DNA from: Urophycis tenuis | Lineage: Eukaryota > Chordata > Actinopteri > Gadiformes > Phycidae | NCBI GenBank assembly: GCA_036785325.1 | Contig: JAXIVH010000154.1 | Location: 124,001 to 188,000 of the forward strand | Reading direction: 5' to 3' | Length of the DNA: 64,000 nucleotides | Shown here: positions 40,225-50,748 of the stretch, one piece after another | Layout of the letters: every line of letters starts with the position of its first letter | Position numbering within the stretch: position 1 is the stretch's first letter | Made by a program: the position numbers and the translations under genes | Notes under the pieces: model-generated | The model's input: only the letters and a program-made list of their open reading frames with translations | The model's database searches: none | What the model was told of the DNA's origin: nothing

Positions 40225-41436
40225 CAGGCGCGCAGGAAGACATTTTCGGCAGGGGGTGCGGGGCGGGGGGGGGGGGGGGGGGGAGACCTCCGTCTCCTTT
40301 CAAAAAAAAAAAAACACTCGCCCTCCCCTACATGAAGAACAGATGAGCTGACAGTGCGCAGAAACTATATCGCAACAAGCGAACTCCAAAGACCAGCGAT
40401 GAAAAAATAATCTAAATATCTGTGTAAATGCGTGCATACAAACTAAAATGTTATTTGCCTAGTGCCTAGTGCAGTCAATGTAAATTGTATATTATTAGCA
40501 ATATATCCATTATCAAATTGTCTGTTAAAAAGAGCTTGATGCGCCAGGATCAGTGGTAGATGACAATGTTTATTTTAAAGACCCACTCCGGCCATTGATC
40601 GACCCCTGACATTTTTGTTTTATTTAAAAAAGGAGCACATTCGAACATTTTTGACCCAACTAATAAAGAATTGTATAGCTTTTACACAGAAGGTGTTCAA
40701 ACCTTCTTCATGGTTTCAGGCAAGGGGTTGTTCTTGCCCAAGCCTCATTATCTGCGGCTGGTTTGTACTTCTGCGTAGGGATTGCGGTCATACATACGGG
40801 TTACTAGCGAGTTTAAAAAAAAGTTTATAGAAATGAAGGCAAAAGTTATGTGTATATATATATGTTGTCGCCAATCAGTCCAAGCATTTATCAAGGCTGT
40901 GTTTACACCGTGGCGGTGTTTACGAGTGGAAACCGGAAAAGCGATCTCCAGTTAATGTAGTTCGCGGACCAATCACAGCCAAAAGCCGCTGCGTTGGGGT
41001 TGCTTCGCCTCGACGCGCGTCTAGGATTTTGGGAGGTGCACGTCAAGGACGTAAAGGGTTCGTAAAGGGTCCGTAAAGGGTGCGGAACCCCCCAGCGTTG
41101 CCTCGACGCAGAAGCATAAACGAACCCAGCCTTAACCCAGCCTTCACAGTTGCCTGCGCTGGTGCAGGGGGCGGGTCTTACCTGAAAGTCAGTTTTTGAT
41201 TGGTTCCACATCTGTTTTTGTGACTTGCAGAGGTTCAGTGACATTTCAAACCAGAAATCCTCATGAATCGTTTTACGACATATTTCTATCGTACTATGTG
41301 TTGAAATACATATATATATCACTAGTAGGAAATGTTAAAAGGGTAAAAAAGTCCAATTTTGCCGGAGTGGGTCTTTAAAGCTTCGCCAACAGGGGGTGCT
41401 GCAGCACCTGCCGCACCCCCACTTCCCGCGCCACTG
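40225..41436. mobile_element. hAT-type non-autonomous element, 8-bp TSD GGCGAGAG
   Basis: Ends CAGGCGCGCAGGAAG and CTTCCCGCGCCACTG are imperfect inverses, flanked by GGCGAGAG at 40217-40224 and 41437-41444. A G-run of more than 20 (40261-40283) lies near the left end. It carries a TTAA-type element inside and has no ORF of its own. Confidence 0.88.
40579..41374. mobile_element. TTAA-target MITE (Kolobok or piggyBac type)
   Basis: AGACCCACTCCGGC at the left and its inverse GCCGGAGTGGGTCT at the right are bounded by TTAA on both sides (40575-40578 and 41375-41378). TTAA duplication is shared by Kolobok and piggyBac; the TIR start does not decide. No transposase is present. Confidence 0.85.
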
Positions 41437-41833
41437 GGCGAGAGCGTGTCTTTCGAGACAGAAACGATCCTCTCGAAATGGACGACAATTGGCTCATCAG
41501 CCGCTTTCGATTCCCTCGGGCAATCCTGCTTGAGTTATGTGCAGAGCTTCGGCCGGCCTTGGAGCGCGCCACCGCAAGGAGCCATGCCCTGCCGGTCCAC
41601 GTACAGGTACTTAGTACCTTGGGGTTCCTGGCAACCGGGGCGTTTCAAGGAGAGTTGGCCGACCGATCGGGTATAAGTCGACCCTGAGCCGGGCCATGCC
41701 AGCCGTGTGGGCCGGACTCATCCGCCTGTCAGCCAGGTATATAACATTCCCATACAATGCAGCTGAACAGGTCAACATTAAAGCGCAATTTGCAGCGAGA
41801 GCCGGTTTTCCTAATATAATCGAAGCTGTCGAC

Positions 41834-42006
41834 TGTTGTATTCTCTGCCGCTAGGTGGCAGGCTATTCTGATTCACTAATGTATTGCTAGCGTAAGGGAA
41901 GAAGTGAGTTGGATTACATGTGCTGCTGTACGATGATGTACGAGTTCCAGTAAAGCATATTGAAAGACTACTACAAGCCTCTTCGTTACTACTACTAAAC
42001 ATAACA
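41834..42006 (+). mobile_element. Very short solo LTR (173 bp), 5-bp TSD TCGAC
   Basis: Starts TGTTGTATTCTCTGCC and ends AAACATAACA (TGTT...AACA). TCGAC flanks it at 41829-41833 and 42007-42011. It interrupts the catalytic-Asp codon region of the Harbinger transposase (EAVDC). Length suits compact LTR families; clade and orientation are uncertain. Confidence 0.88.
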
Positions 42007-43124
42007 TCGACTGCACTCACATTGCCATAAAAGCGCCATCACATGACGAATTTGTATATGTGAACAGGAAACATTTCCATTCAATAAATGTAGCTACAAA
42101 TTATATGTGATGCGCAAATGTTATTAACCAACATTGTGGCGAGGTGGTCTGGTTCAACGCACGACTTATATATTCTGAGTAACAGCATAGTTGAGAACAG
42201 ACTGCAGGCTGGCATTGTGCGCGATGGGTGGCTTCTTGGTGAGTAATTGTATTCTTTTAATTGTCCTAATATTAATCCCTGTGATGCGCATTGAGTGTAC
42301 GTCCCCAAATACTATCCTGTCTTCACAGCATCATTACTTGTTTGTGTGATTGATTCGCTGGTTAAGCAACAGCTTCGGATCTTTCGTACAAGCCCCTGTC
42401 TCTGTGTGCAAAGTACTCATGTTAATAAACCCGTGCGTAAAGTGTGAAATGTCATTATCAGCCTCACCTTTGCCCCGGCGCCCTTCGGCATTAATTTATA
42501 ACAATAGTGTGTGATCCATGTAAGTGGTGTATAAAACTAAGAAATGGGAACAACAAATCCAGTTTACTTATACTGCCTGCTTTCAATTAACCCCAGGCGA
42601 CCGTGGCTACCCACTGAGGACGTGGCTTATGACCCCTCTGACCAACCCTCAGACTGACCGAGAGCGGAGGTACAATGACCTCCATACCCGCACTCGGTCA
42701 GTCGTTGAGAGGGCAATAGGTCTCCTGAAGGGACGGTGGCGCTGCCTGGACAGGACTGGGGGTATGCTGCTCTACAGTCCTGAAAAGGTGTGCTGCATTG
42801 TGATGGCTTGCAGTGCCCCCCACCAGACGAACCAGAACCTGGACCCATTAACGTCCACCCCACGCGGGAGGCCATTCTAGCCCGACAACATGTGATTGGA
42901 ACCATTTAAGAGAGGCAAGGACGCAAATTTAGTTTTTCACCAATTCTTTTAATGTGTCACTTATTGTAGTAAGGACGCCTACTATTGCATCTAGGCGGTC
43001 GTTGATCCCGCCTATTGCCTCAATAATATCCTGCTGTGACTGTATTACAACCCTTGACAGGACACGGCCAGTCGGGCGCACAGCAGGCTGTGGTTCCGGC
43101 ACACTGGAGCCAGAGACTTCGTGG

Positions 43125-43315
43125 TGTTCAGTCGTGCCCGAGACACCCAGGCCGCTGAGGGGGGCACTCGTGCCAGGGACGCGGAGGGGGTCAGTCGTGC
43201 CCGAGACGCCAAGGACGCTGAGGGGGGCACTCGTGCCCGAGACGCCAAGGACGCTGAGGGGGGCACTCGTGCCCGAGACGCCAAGGACGCTGACGGGGGC
43301 ACTCTCAGAGACGGC
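43125..43315 (-). repeat. 36-bp coding minisatellite in the SANT gene
   Basis: Four to five units encode SAPLSVLGVSGT (12 residues) on minus, with variants such as TDPLRVPGT. The period is in frame, so the repeat lengthens the linker before the coiled coil. Confidence 0.85.
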
Positions 43316-43821
43316 GCTGGAGGGCTGCGACTGGGATTCATCTCCTGCATTGTTTAAATAATAAATTCTGAAATCAAACATGATTCTACGTGATCTTTGA
43401 TGTGTTGGCATGTTTAAATTTAAATTCCAAAGATGCTTTTCAAACCAATTAATACCATTCAGCATTTACGCATGAATCTTGTTGTTGGGCTGTGAGCAGG
43501 ATGTATGGACACGTGTGGTGCGAGTTACACAAACACATACATACCTTGGGGGTAATCGGAGTCACCCACATCTGCTCCCACCACCCCTGAGAGAGCAGTG
43601 TCGCCCACAATAGCCGCGACTCTGAGCTCAAAGGGGGTGGGCTCATCGCCCGGCGGCCCCCCGCCTGTTGCAGCCACACTTCGCCGATGGGCAGCAGTCC
43701 TCCTTTTCACTTCCATTTTTATATCTGACCACTTCTTTTTAAGTTCAGCATGTGTGCGGCTCTCTGAACCCACAGCGTTGACCGCCTCACACACGCTGTC
43801 CCACTCACTCCTCTTCCTAGG

Positions 43822-44537
43822 CCCTCCAGAAAAACGCGATTTCGCGATCGCTGATTTTATTGCAAAATCAGCCAAATACCGCTGATTATGCGGGGGTCAA
43901 TATTTTTCAAAAAGGCCGCATATTCACCACAATAATCGCATTTTCCGCGCAAAATATGCGAAATATGCGGGACTCGCTTGATTTCACAATCTCCGCACTT
44001 TTCTGCATAAAGTTGGGAAGAGAAAAAAAAGTCTAAACGAACCAAATAAACTGGTGATGTAATTCATATGCGACTCGCAGCTTGCGACGTCATTGCCGCC
44101 GACACACACAAGGTAAACAACACAGTAGCGTGAACATGTGGATGGAAACATAAAGTCTGTGGAACACGCACGAGAGACAAAATGAAGAAAGATAATCCAT
44201 CTCACCTACCGACGCACATTACTGCCAAAGACCGGGCAAACCAGTACCCCAATGTCTTGCACGAAAGCGGGGGGAAACTATTCTGCACCCCGTGCAACTG
44301 TGTGTTGGAGCATCGCTCCAAATGGCTCTTTTTCATTCAGTAGCAGCATATTTTGCAACTTTGCATAATTCACAACTTTTCGCATAATTCGCAAGTTTCC
44401 GCAACTTCTCGCAATTTCACTGCATAAAATCATTTAAATCCCCGCATATTCAATCGCAAAATCCAGGATTTTAGCCCGCAAGATCAAGGATTTTAGCCCG
44501 CATAATCAAGGATTTATGCCCGCGTTTTTCTGGAGGG
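43822..44537. mobile_element. Non-autonomous hAT-like element with CCCTCCAGAAAAACGCG ends
   Basis: CCCTCCAGAAAAACGCG at 43822 is mirrored at 44521-44537. Multiple GCGATTTCGCGA- and GCATAATTCGCA-type short inverted motifs fill the arms. A short CGGBP1-like ORF lies inside. A clean 8-bp TSD is not seen, perhaps blurred by the rearrangement of the flanking SANT gene. Confidence 0.8.
44182..44343 (+). pseudogene. CGGBP1-like BED finger fragment (53 aa)
   Basis: MKKDNPSHLPTHITAKDRAN leads to HESGGKLFCTPCNCVLEHRS and a TAG. The GGKLFCTPCN...H pattern matches the N-terminus of CGGBP1 and its hAT relatives, which bind DNA through a BED-type finger. The fourth zinc ligand and the rest of the protein are cut off by the stop. 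Confidence 0.65.
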
Positions 44538-45309
44538 TCTATCTTCCGCTCGGTCAGTCGCACTCGGTCAGTCGTTGAGAGGGCAATAGGTCTCATGAAG
44601 GGACGGTGGGCAGCAGTCCTCCTTTTCACTTCCATTTTTATATCTGACCAATTCTTTTTAAGTTCAGCGTGTGTGCGGCTCTCTGAACCCACAGCGTTGA
44701 CCGCCTCACACACACTGTCCTACTCACTCCTCTTCCGCTTGCTGTTAATCCCGGAGGACAAACTGCCAAATAAAACCACCCTCCGAGCCTCCACCTCAGT
44801 CAGGAGAGTCTCCAGTTCACACTCGGTAAAGTTTCGCTTTTTAGATTTGCTCATTCTCTTTCTATGATTGTACAGAGGGGAATCCCTGATGCAGGGCTCA
44901 TTTAAATATGATTAACATAATTGAATAAGGGCGTGGACAGGGAGAAGTCTGATACTCGTGCACGTGCGCTCAATTCCACATTGATTTGGTATGTACAAAG
45001 GAAATGTGCTTGGGTTCAGGCGTACGGATTGAGCGTTCAGGTGTTCAGATTGAGCGTACGCTCAATCTGAGCGTGCGGCGGTTTCTGGCTTTTTTTGTGC
45101 GTGCGGCGGTTTCTGGCGTTTTTTGTGCGTGCGGCGGTTTCTGGCTTTGTGCGTACGCCATGTTTCAGTAGAAAATCCACGCAATTGTTAGTACATGAGG
45201 CCCCAGTTGTGCAGAGAGATGACCAGTTATGTAGTGAAATGAAATGACCAGTTATGCAATATTAATAACCTGTTATGCAGCAGAAACTAAGATGAAAGTG
45301 ACAAATTGT

Positions 45310-46560
45310 ATAGTTTGATGACCACAGGCAGGAATTATTTCCTATGTCGCTCTGTGGTGCATCTCGGTGAGAGGAGTCTTCTGCTGAAGGTACTCCTCCG
45401 CTGAGCCAGGGTGGAAAAGAGAGGGTGAGAGGCATTGTCCATGATAGTCCGTAGCCTGGACAGCATCCTCCTATCCGCCACGGTCGTCAGAGTGTCCAAT
45501 TCCTCACCCACTACATCACCAGTCCTCTTGATGAGTCTATTAAGTCTATTGGTGTCCGCGACCCTCATCCCACTGCCCCTGCATGTAACAGCGAAGAAGA
45601 TCGCAATCTGGCAATCACAGACTCATAGAACATCCTCAGCATCGTCCTGCAGTCGGCTAGTCGGCTTTGGCCCTTCTTGTAGACGGCCTCTGTGTTCCTG
45701 GTCCAGTCTAACTTGTTGTTGAAGTACACCCCCAGGTACTTGTACTCATCAACGGTGTCGACAGGAACCCCCTGGCCCTCCTTAGGTCCACAATGAGCTC
45801 CTTTGTCTTTGTTGTATTGAGCTGTAGATGGTTCAGCTCACACCAAGAGACAAAGTTGCCCACAACAGTCCTATACTCACCCTTGTCACCCTCTTCAATA
45901 CAACCAACTATTGCAGAGTCATTAGAAAACTTCTGAAGGTGGCAGGACTCAGTGCAATAGTGCAGTGCAATAGGCAGTGCAATAGTTGAAGTCTGAGGTG
46001 TAGAGGGTGAAGAGGAAGGGAGAAAGGACCGTCCCTTGTGGGGCCCCAGTGTTGCTGACCACCCTGTCAGATACACAGTTCTGTAGGCGTACAAACTGTG
46101 GTCTGCGCATCAGGTAGTCAACAATCCAGGACACCAAGGGGGCTTCCACCTGCATCGCCGCCATCTTCTCACCTAGGAGACCCGGCCGTAAGGTGTTGAA
46201 AGCACTGGAGAAGTCAAAGAACATGACTCTCACAGTGCTCGCCGGCCTGTCCAGATGAGGGTAGACTTTGTTCAGCAGGTTGATGATGCAGTCCTCGACT
46301 CCCAGGCGGGGCTGGTAGGCGAACTGCAGCTGGTCCGAGAAGGGTCTGACCATTGGCCTAAGCTGGTCCAGAACGAGCCTCTCCGGGGTCTTCATGATAT
46401 GTGACATCAGAGCCACCGGTCTGTAGTCCTTGGGGCTGCTGGGGCGCATATCATGGGCCCATGGGGAATCCAGGTGTACTACTGCCGTTAAACTGAGCTC
46501 CTCCACCGAACCAACTCCTCAGTTCCTCTCCAACAAACATTTCTGATTGTTCTTCTCGCC
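45310..46560 (-). pseudogene. L2/Rex1-like LINE reverse transcriptase remnant
   Basis: On minus: SPKDYRPVALMSHIMKTPER, QFAYQPRLGVEDCI, FFDFSSAFNT (first catalytic Asp), GAPQGTVLSPFLFTLYTSDF, then FSNDSAIVGCIEEGDKGEYR where the FxDD box has become FSND. Next come WCELNHLQLNTTKTKELIVD and, after frame shifts, the C-terminal ADTNRLNRLIKRTGDVVGEE and PLFSTLAQRRSTFSRRLLSP. Motif style fits L2/Rex1 families of the CR1 superfamily. The endonuclease and N-terminal RT are missing (5' truncation), and several shifts plus the altered catalytic box make it dead. Confidence 0.78.
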
Positions 46561-47560
46561 ATAGTTTAGGCTCATCCTTCTGTTCTGCAGAATGTCTGCA
46601 GCTGATCTTGCTCCGTGTCCTGACTGCTTGTCTGGGGATTGAATCATTTATGTGAACACCCCCAGCATCTCACTCCCACATGGCTCCTCTTGCTGCCGAC
46701 ACGACCTCCGCCATGGAGAACATACCCTTCTCACGCTCACTGCCTCTTGGCAGCCATCGACTCCACCAAGCCACTTATTGTGGGGAAAAACAAACGATCA
46801 AAAGTGCCGTCCGTCGGTTCAGTGAAGACACGCTCACCCTGAAGCCAAGCTGGACACCACTGCAAACACCGCTCAGCTAAACCTGAAGTCTGACAAAGGT
46901 TCTGCACTTGTAGTTAAAGGGAGTGTCTGGCTTCCCATTGCTTAAAGGGAGAGTTGTTCTCCTGCTCTTAAAGGGGACTGCATTGGAAGGATTCAGGGGA
47001 AATTAGCATTTAAAGAATTTGATGGAAGTTTCATTTCTGTCAAAAACCACGGTTTGGGACGCCAAAGGAGTTGACGTGTTAGAAGCATGTGCCACCTCCA
47101 TTTTAAGCATTTAAAGAAGCTGGAATTCCAACTTCATTATAGAGACCTGGTATTCATTTGGAGACCTGGTATGAAATGCTAAGACCTGGTGATAAATCTG
47201 GAGACCAGGAATTATACATGGAGAATGTATATTAATTATGGTTTATATTGGATATAAACCGTATTGGGAGAGAAAGAGATAAACCAATTATATTGGGAGA
47301 GAGAGAGATTTCTTGTGGCTGTATTTGCCTTCATTTATGTTATTTTCTAATGATGTGTCATTGTGTGTTGTTTTATTTGAAGGATACATGGCTGTCCTAT
47401 ATTTTGTTAAAGGTCTATTGGACAAGCCTATACAATGTAATATTTGCTATTTCCATCATCTTCTGCTTATGAAAACAATAAATCAGTTGGTATGAAGTAA
47501 CTCAGTACTTGAGTCAGTCATTCATTCACTCATTCACCAACGCAACAGGAACCATTCACT
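46561..47560 (+). other. Possible LTR-like block, no gene recognised
   Basis: A 200-base open frame at 46680 (MAPLAADTTSAMENIPFSRS) has no known domain. From about 47077 (TGTTAGAAGCATGTGCC) to 47549 (CAACGCAACA) the sequence has TG...CA edges, repeated GAGACCTGGTAT phrases and a CAATAAATCAG poly(A)-like signal, so it may be a solo LTR. No TSD was found. Confidence 0.3.
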
Positions 47561-48103
47561 CACTCTCGATCATCATGATTGATGATCCATTCATAATTAT
47601 ATTTATGATAATGTACTGATATACTGTACCTAATAATTATAATAATTTGAATATTACATATATCTATATAAACAGATATATATATATATATATCAATATT
47701 CCTCCTCCAGGAGTGCTCCTCTCTGAATACTCTAGATCATTCATATTAATAATAACAATATTAATGTTTCATAATAACATCACTATAACATATTAGAATT
47801 TAAAAGGTTTTAAAAGTTATCTAGAGAGATGTGTGTTGGGTGGGCGGGGCCTGGCAGGTGGGAGGGGTCAGAAAATGGGAGGGGGAAACTGTTGGTTGAG
47901 CTGTGATTGGCCGGTACCTCTCATGAAGGCTGGTCCTGTTTGGGGGGTCAGGGCCGGGTTCCACTGACGCCATCCGGTGGCTGAGCGGGGAAAGGTTTTT
48001 AAAAAGTGAAGAAGTTCAGGGCGTCATAAAAGATGGCGGGTGGGCGGGGCGTTAACCCCTCCACCCACTGACAGAACCACATCCTGACCTGACAGGATGT
48101 GGT
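47561..48103. other. Spacer with (AT)n run and near-palindrome
   Basis: An (AT)n tract lies at about 47662-47692. From 47830 the sequence turns GC-rich with GGGCGGGGC boxes (47845, 48045) and a GATTGGCC site. CACATCCTGACCTGACAGG around 48078-48103 is a near-perfect palindrome adjoining the minisatellite. No gene. Confidence 0.5.
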
Positions 48104-49036
48104 CCTGTCAGGTCAGGAGGTGGTCCTGTCATGTCATCATCAGGTCAGGTCATCATCAGGTCATCACCAGGTCAGGTCATCACCAGGTCAGGTCATCACC
48201 AGGTCAGGTCATCACCAGGTCAGGTCATCACCAGGTCATCACCAGGTCAGGTCATCATCAGGTCAGGTCATCATCAGGACAGGTCATCATCAGGTCATCA
48301 CCAGGTCAGGTCATCACCAGGTCAGGTCATCATCAGGTCAGGTCATCATCAGGTCAGGTCATCATCAGGTCAGGTCAACATCAGGTCAGGTCATCATCAG
48401 GTCAGGTCATCATCAGGTCAGGTCAACATCAGGTCAGGTCATCATCAGGTCATCACCAGGTCAGGTCATCACCAGGTCAGGTCATCACCAGGTCAGGTCA
48501 TCATCAGGTCAGGTCATCACCAGGTCAGGTCATCACCAGGTCATCACCAGGTCAGGTCATCATCAGGTCAGGTCATCATCAGGTCAGGTCATCATCAGGT
48601 CATCACCAGGTCAGGTCATCATCAGGTCAGGTCATCACTAGGTCAGGTCATCACCCGTCAGGTCATCATCAGGTCATCACCAGGTCAGGTCATCATCAGG
48701 TCATCACCAGGTCAGGTCATCATCAGGTCAGGTCATCACCAGGTCAGGTCATCACCAGGTCAGGTCATCATCAGGTCATCACCAGGTCAGGTCATCATCA
48801 GGTCAGGTCATCATCAGGTCATCACCAGGTCAGGTCATCACCTGGTCATCATCAGGTCAGGTCATCACCAGGTCATCATCAGGTCAGGTCATCATCAGGT
48901 CAGGTCATCATCATCAGGTCAGGTCATCACCAGGTCATCATCAGGTCAGGTCATCATCAGGTCAGGTCATCATCATCAGGTCAGGTCATCATCAGGTCAT
49001 CACCAGGTCAGGTCATCATCAGGTCAGGTCATCATA
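48104..49036. repeat. AGGTCA-rich minisatellite (11- and 16-bp units)
   Basis: Nearly 1 kb built of CAGGTCATCAC (11) and CAGGTCAGGTCATCAC (16) units with CACCA/CATCA variation. No unit contains a stop in any plus-strand frame, so long open frames appear in all three; none is a gene. The last unit joins AAAACAGAACCACATGGTC, a phrase also found (inverted) next to copy 1 at about 25600-25625. Confidence 0.95.
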
Positions 49037-49067
49037 AAACAGAACCACATGGTCTTTAAAAGTACAA

Positions 49068-49797
49068 AGTACAAAAATATTATCTAGCAATGGTACGGTT
49101 AGGGGGCGGCACAGTGGTGCAGTGGTTAGCACTGTCGCCTCACAGCAAGTGGGTTCTGGGTTCGAATCCACCTGGGACCCGGGACCTTTCTGTGTGGAGT
49201 TTGCATGTTCTCCCCATGCTTGCGTGGGTTCTCTCCGGGTACCCCGGCTTCCTCCCACAGACCAAAAACATGCAGGTTGGGGATTACGTTAATCGGTGTC
49301 TCTAAATTGACCATAGGTGTGTATGTGAGTGTGAATGGTTGTTTGTCTATATATGTTAGCCCTGTGATAGGCTGGCGACCTGTCCAGGGTGTACCCCGCC
49401 TCTAGCCCGTTGCAGTTGGGATTGGCTCCAGCCCCCCCGCGACCCTCGTCAGACTTAAAGTTGGCGACTTTAAGTCTGACTCTCTGGAACTTGGAGACAT
49501 AGAATACACCTACGTCATGTCAAATCTGCTTAGTAACATCTTTATACATTATAAGCCAATCAGAATGGGACACTCCTGTCATGCTTTTCCAATTTGGGAC
49601 TTGTATGTAATACACTGTGTTTCCGGGAGCAGGGAGAAGGAACTTAGGAAGATTCACGCACAAATCTCTTGCTTGATGAAATCCTCTGCTTCTCCTCATA
49701 AGCCTACGAGACCAATAAACAACTTCAGCTTAAACTATATAGAGTTCCTGGCACTTCTTGTTCTTCGGCATCAACAACAATCTCCTCACTATCACCA
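49068..49797 (+). mobile_element. Second copy of the 433-bp LTR, split by a SINE-like repeat
   Basis: Matches the solo LTR at 26396-26828 in two parts: 49068-49101 (AATATTATCTAGCAATGGTA) and about 49448-49797 (GCGACTTTAAGTCTG to CTCACTATCA). The SINE-like block replaces about 50 bases. The start TGTTAGG is missing, so the 5' edge is deleted. Confidence 0.8.
49102..49450 (+). repeat. tRNA-like SINE (GGGGCGGCACAGTGG type)
   Basis: Starts GGGGGCGGCACAGTGGTGCA. Box-A-like (GTGGTTAGCACTG) and box-B-like (GGTTCGAATCC) motifs suggest a tRNA head. The body has CATGTTCTCCCCATGC, TGTCCAGGGTGTACCCCGCC and ends GGCTCCAGCCCCCCCGCGAC, all typical of a very common fish repeat. Confidence 0.75.
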
Positions 49798-50748
49798 CTC
49801 AAACACAAAGCCCATCCACCCTGAAAGGAAACCTGATATAAATATCATACTTGATAATTGTCATAATTATGATCATTATTATTAGTATGATTTGTAGCCC
49901 TATGAATATTTAGGCCTAACAATTAAAAGTTAATTGATTAATAAATAGGAATTAATAAATATTATGAATAGAAGTATAAATAGAATAAGTTCATTAATAG
50001 AATAAATAGGACTTAAAAGGTTAAAACGATGTATATGTTTGATATGGCATATTGAATAGAGTTTCATGGTTAAGTTAAGGTGTTGAGTTATTTACATGAT
50101 GTAAATTGTATTTTGTTTTCTTTATCACTGCATTCATGATGTTGGGAATGTTTTAAGAATGTTTTATTTTCAATACTGCATGAGAGTAAATTCGAATGTA
50201 AAGTTTGCATTTTGTTTATTTCTCAGCCAATGAGAAACGAGTGAAAGGTGAGGTGTCACGTGGGACGAGAGGAACGTAGCGGGCACGAGGACGAGAGGAA
50301 GGAGAAGGCGAAAAAGTGACAAGACGAGTTGAGATGAGCTCCGTGACACAGCTATATGTTACTTGGGTAAAACACTCAGTAAATCATGACTCTTACGGAA
50401 GCATGGCACAGTAGTGTAGTTGTGTTAGGTTACTTTATTTCGAGAACTCGGACTGAACCACCGAAGTGCGTCAGGAAGCTAACTCGGCTAGAGCTAGTTT
50501 GTTAGTCGTGGACTTCAAGGTCTCCATCTCGGACGCCTTCGATGCGCATCGTCTGGACTGCTCGGCTGCACGCACGAGGACCGGGGGACGGAAGAGTCCA
50601 GCGGACTACTCGGATTCCCGGACATCTCGGTGGGCTGTTCGGTGGACGTCTACCCTTTCCATCGAGGACGGCGGCCATTGGTGCTGGTGGAAAGGTTCCT
50701 GTGTTCTCGGCGCAAGCGCGCGAGAAGTAGCCTCGGTGTGTGCGGAAT
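49798..50748 (+). repeat. Duplicated ~1-kb segment, copy 2
   Basis: The plus-strand counterpart of 25600-24573, colinear from CACTCAAACACAAAGCCCAT to GCGAGAAGTAGCCTCGG. It breaks at about 50748, where the hAT/ZBED gene sequence starts. Confidence 0.75.

Larger units (their letters stand above)
40171..42908 (+). pseudogene. Harbinger transposase split by three insertions
   Basis: Exon 1 starts MAALALLEDIANGAIRRE, is interrupted at 40225-41436 and resumes VFRDRNDPLEMDDNWLISRF. It continues ELADRSGISRPTLSRAMPAV (an indel lies near 41680) and IIEAVDC with the first Asp, where a solo LTR is inserted. THIAIKAPSHDEFVYVNRKH follows, and a frame slip at about 42090. It ends at a GTGAGT donor after 42238. 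Exon 2 (about 42598-42908) reads GDRGYPLRTWLMTPLTNPQT, VVERAIGLLKGRWRCL (Glu) and, after a deletion, EPGPINVHPTREAILARQHV. Dropping the insertions and their TSDs restores the frame exactly at both sites. Confidence 0.8.
42929..44867 (-). pseudogene. Harbinger SANT/Myb gene, internally duplicated and interrupted
   Basis: The N-terminus (44867-44608) reads MSKSKKRNFTECELETLLTE, VVLFGSLSSGINSKRKRSE, a stop where Trp is expected, then SVCEAVNAVGSESRTHAELK. The same middle piece occurs again at 43820-43525 and continues VAATGGGPPGDEPTPFELRV and IVGDTALSGVVGADVG. Exon 2 (about 43344-42929) holds a 12-residue repeat and ends IQSQQDIIEAIGGINDRLDA with a coiled-coil tail. Between the two copies lie the CGGBP1-like element (43822-44537) and about 60 bases copied from the transposase exon (44550-44608 resembles 42690-42740). 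The SANT protein is therefore non-functional. Confidence 0.72.
39721..45203. mobile_element. Harbinger element with CAG TSD and four nested insertions
   Basis: Ends GGGCCTCATGTACGAACG and its relative (GTACATGAGGCCC) are flanked by CAG at 39718-39720 and 45204-45206. The transposase gene runs on plus (40171-42908) and the SANT gene on minus (44867-42929). Nested inside are a hAT-type MITE (40225-41436) that itself holds a TTAA element (40579-41374), a solo LTR (41834-42006) and a CGGBP1-like element (43822-44537). A run of imperfect GTGCGGCGGTTTCTGGC repeats lies near 45070-45150. Confidence 0.9.

Noticed and set aside
48097..49087. Open frames of 180-320 codons across the AGGTCA minisatellite in all three plus frames
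   Set aside because: The repeat units contain no stop codon in any forward frame, so long frames are automatic; the peptides are simple RSGHHQV repeats with no domain.
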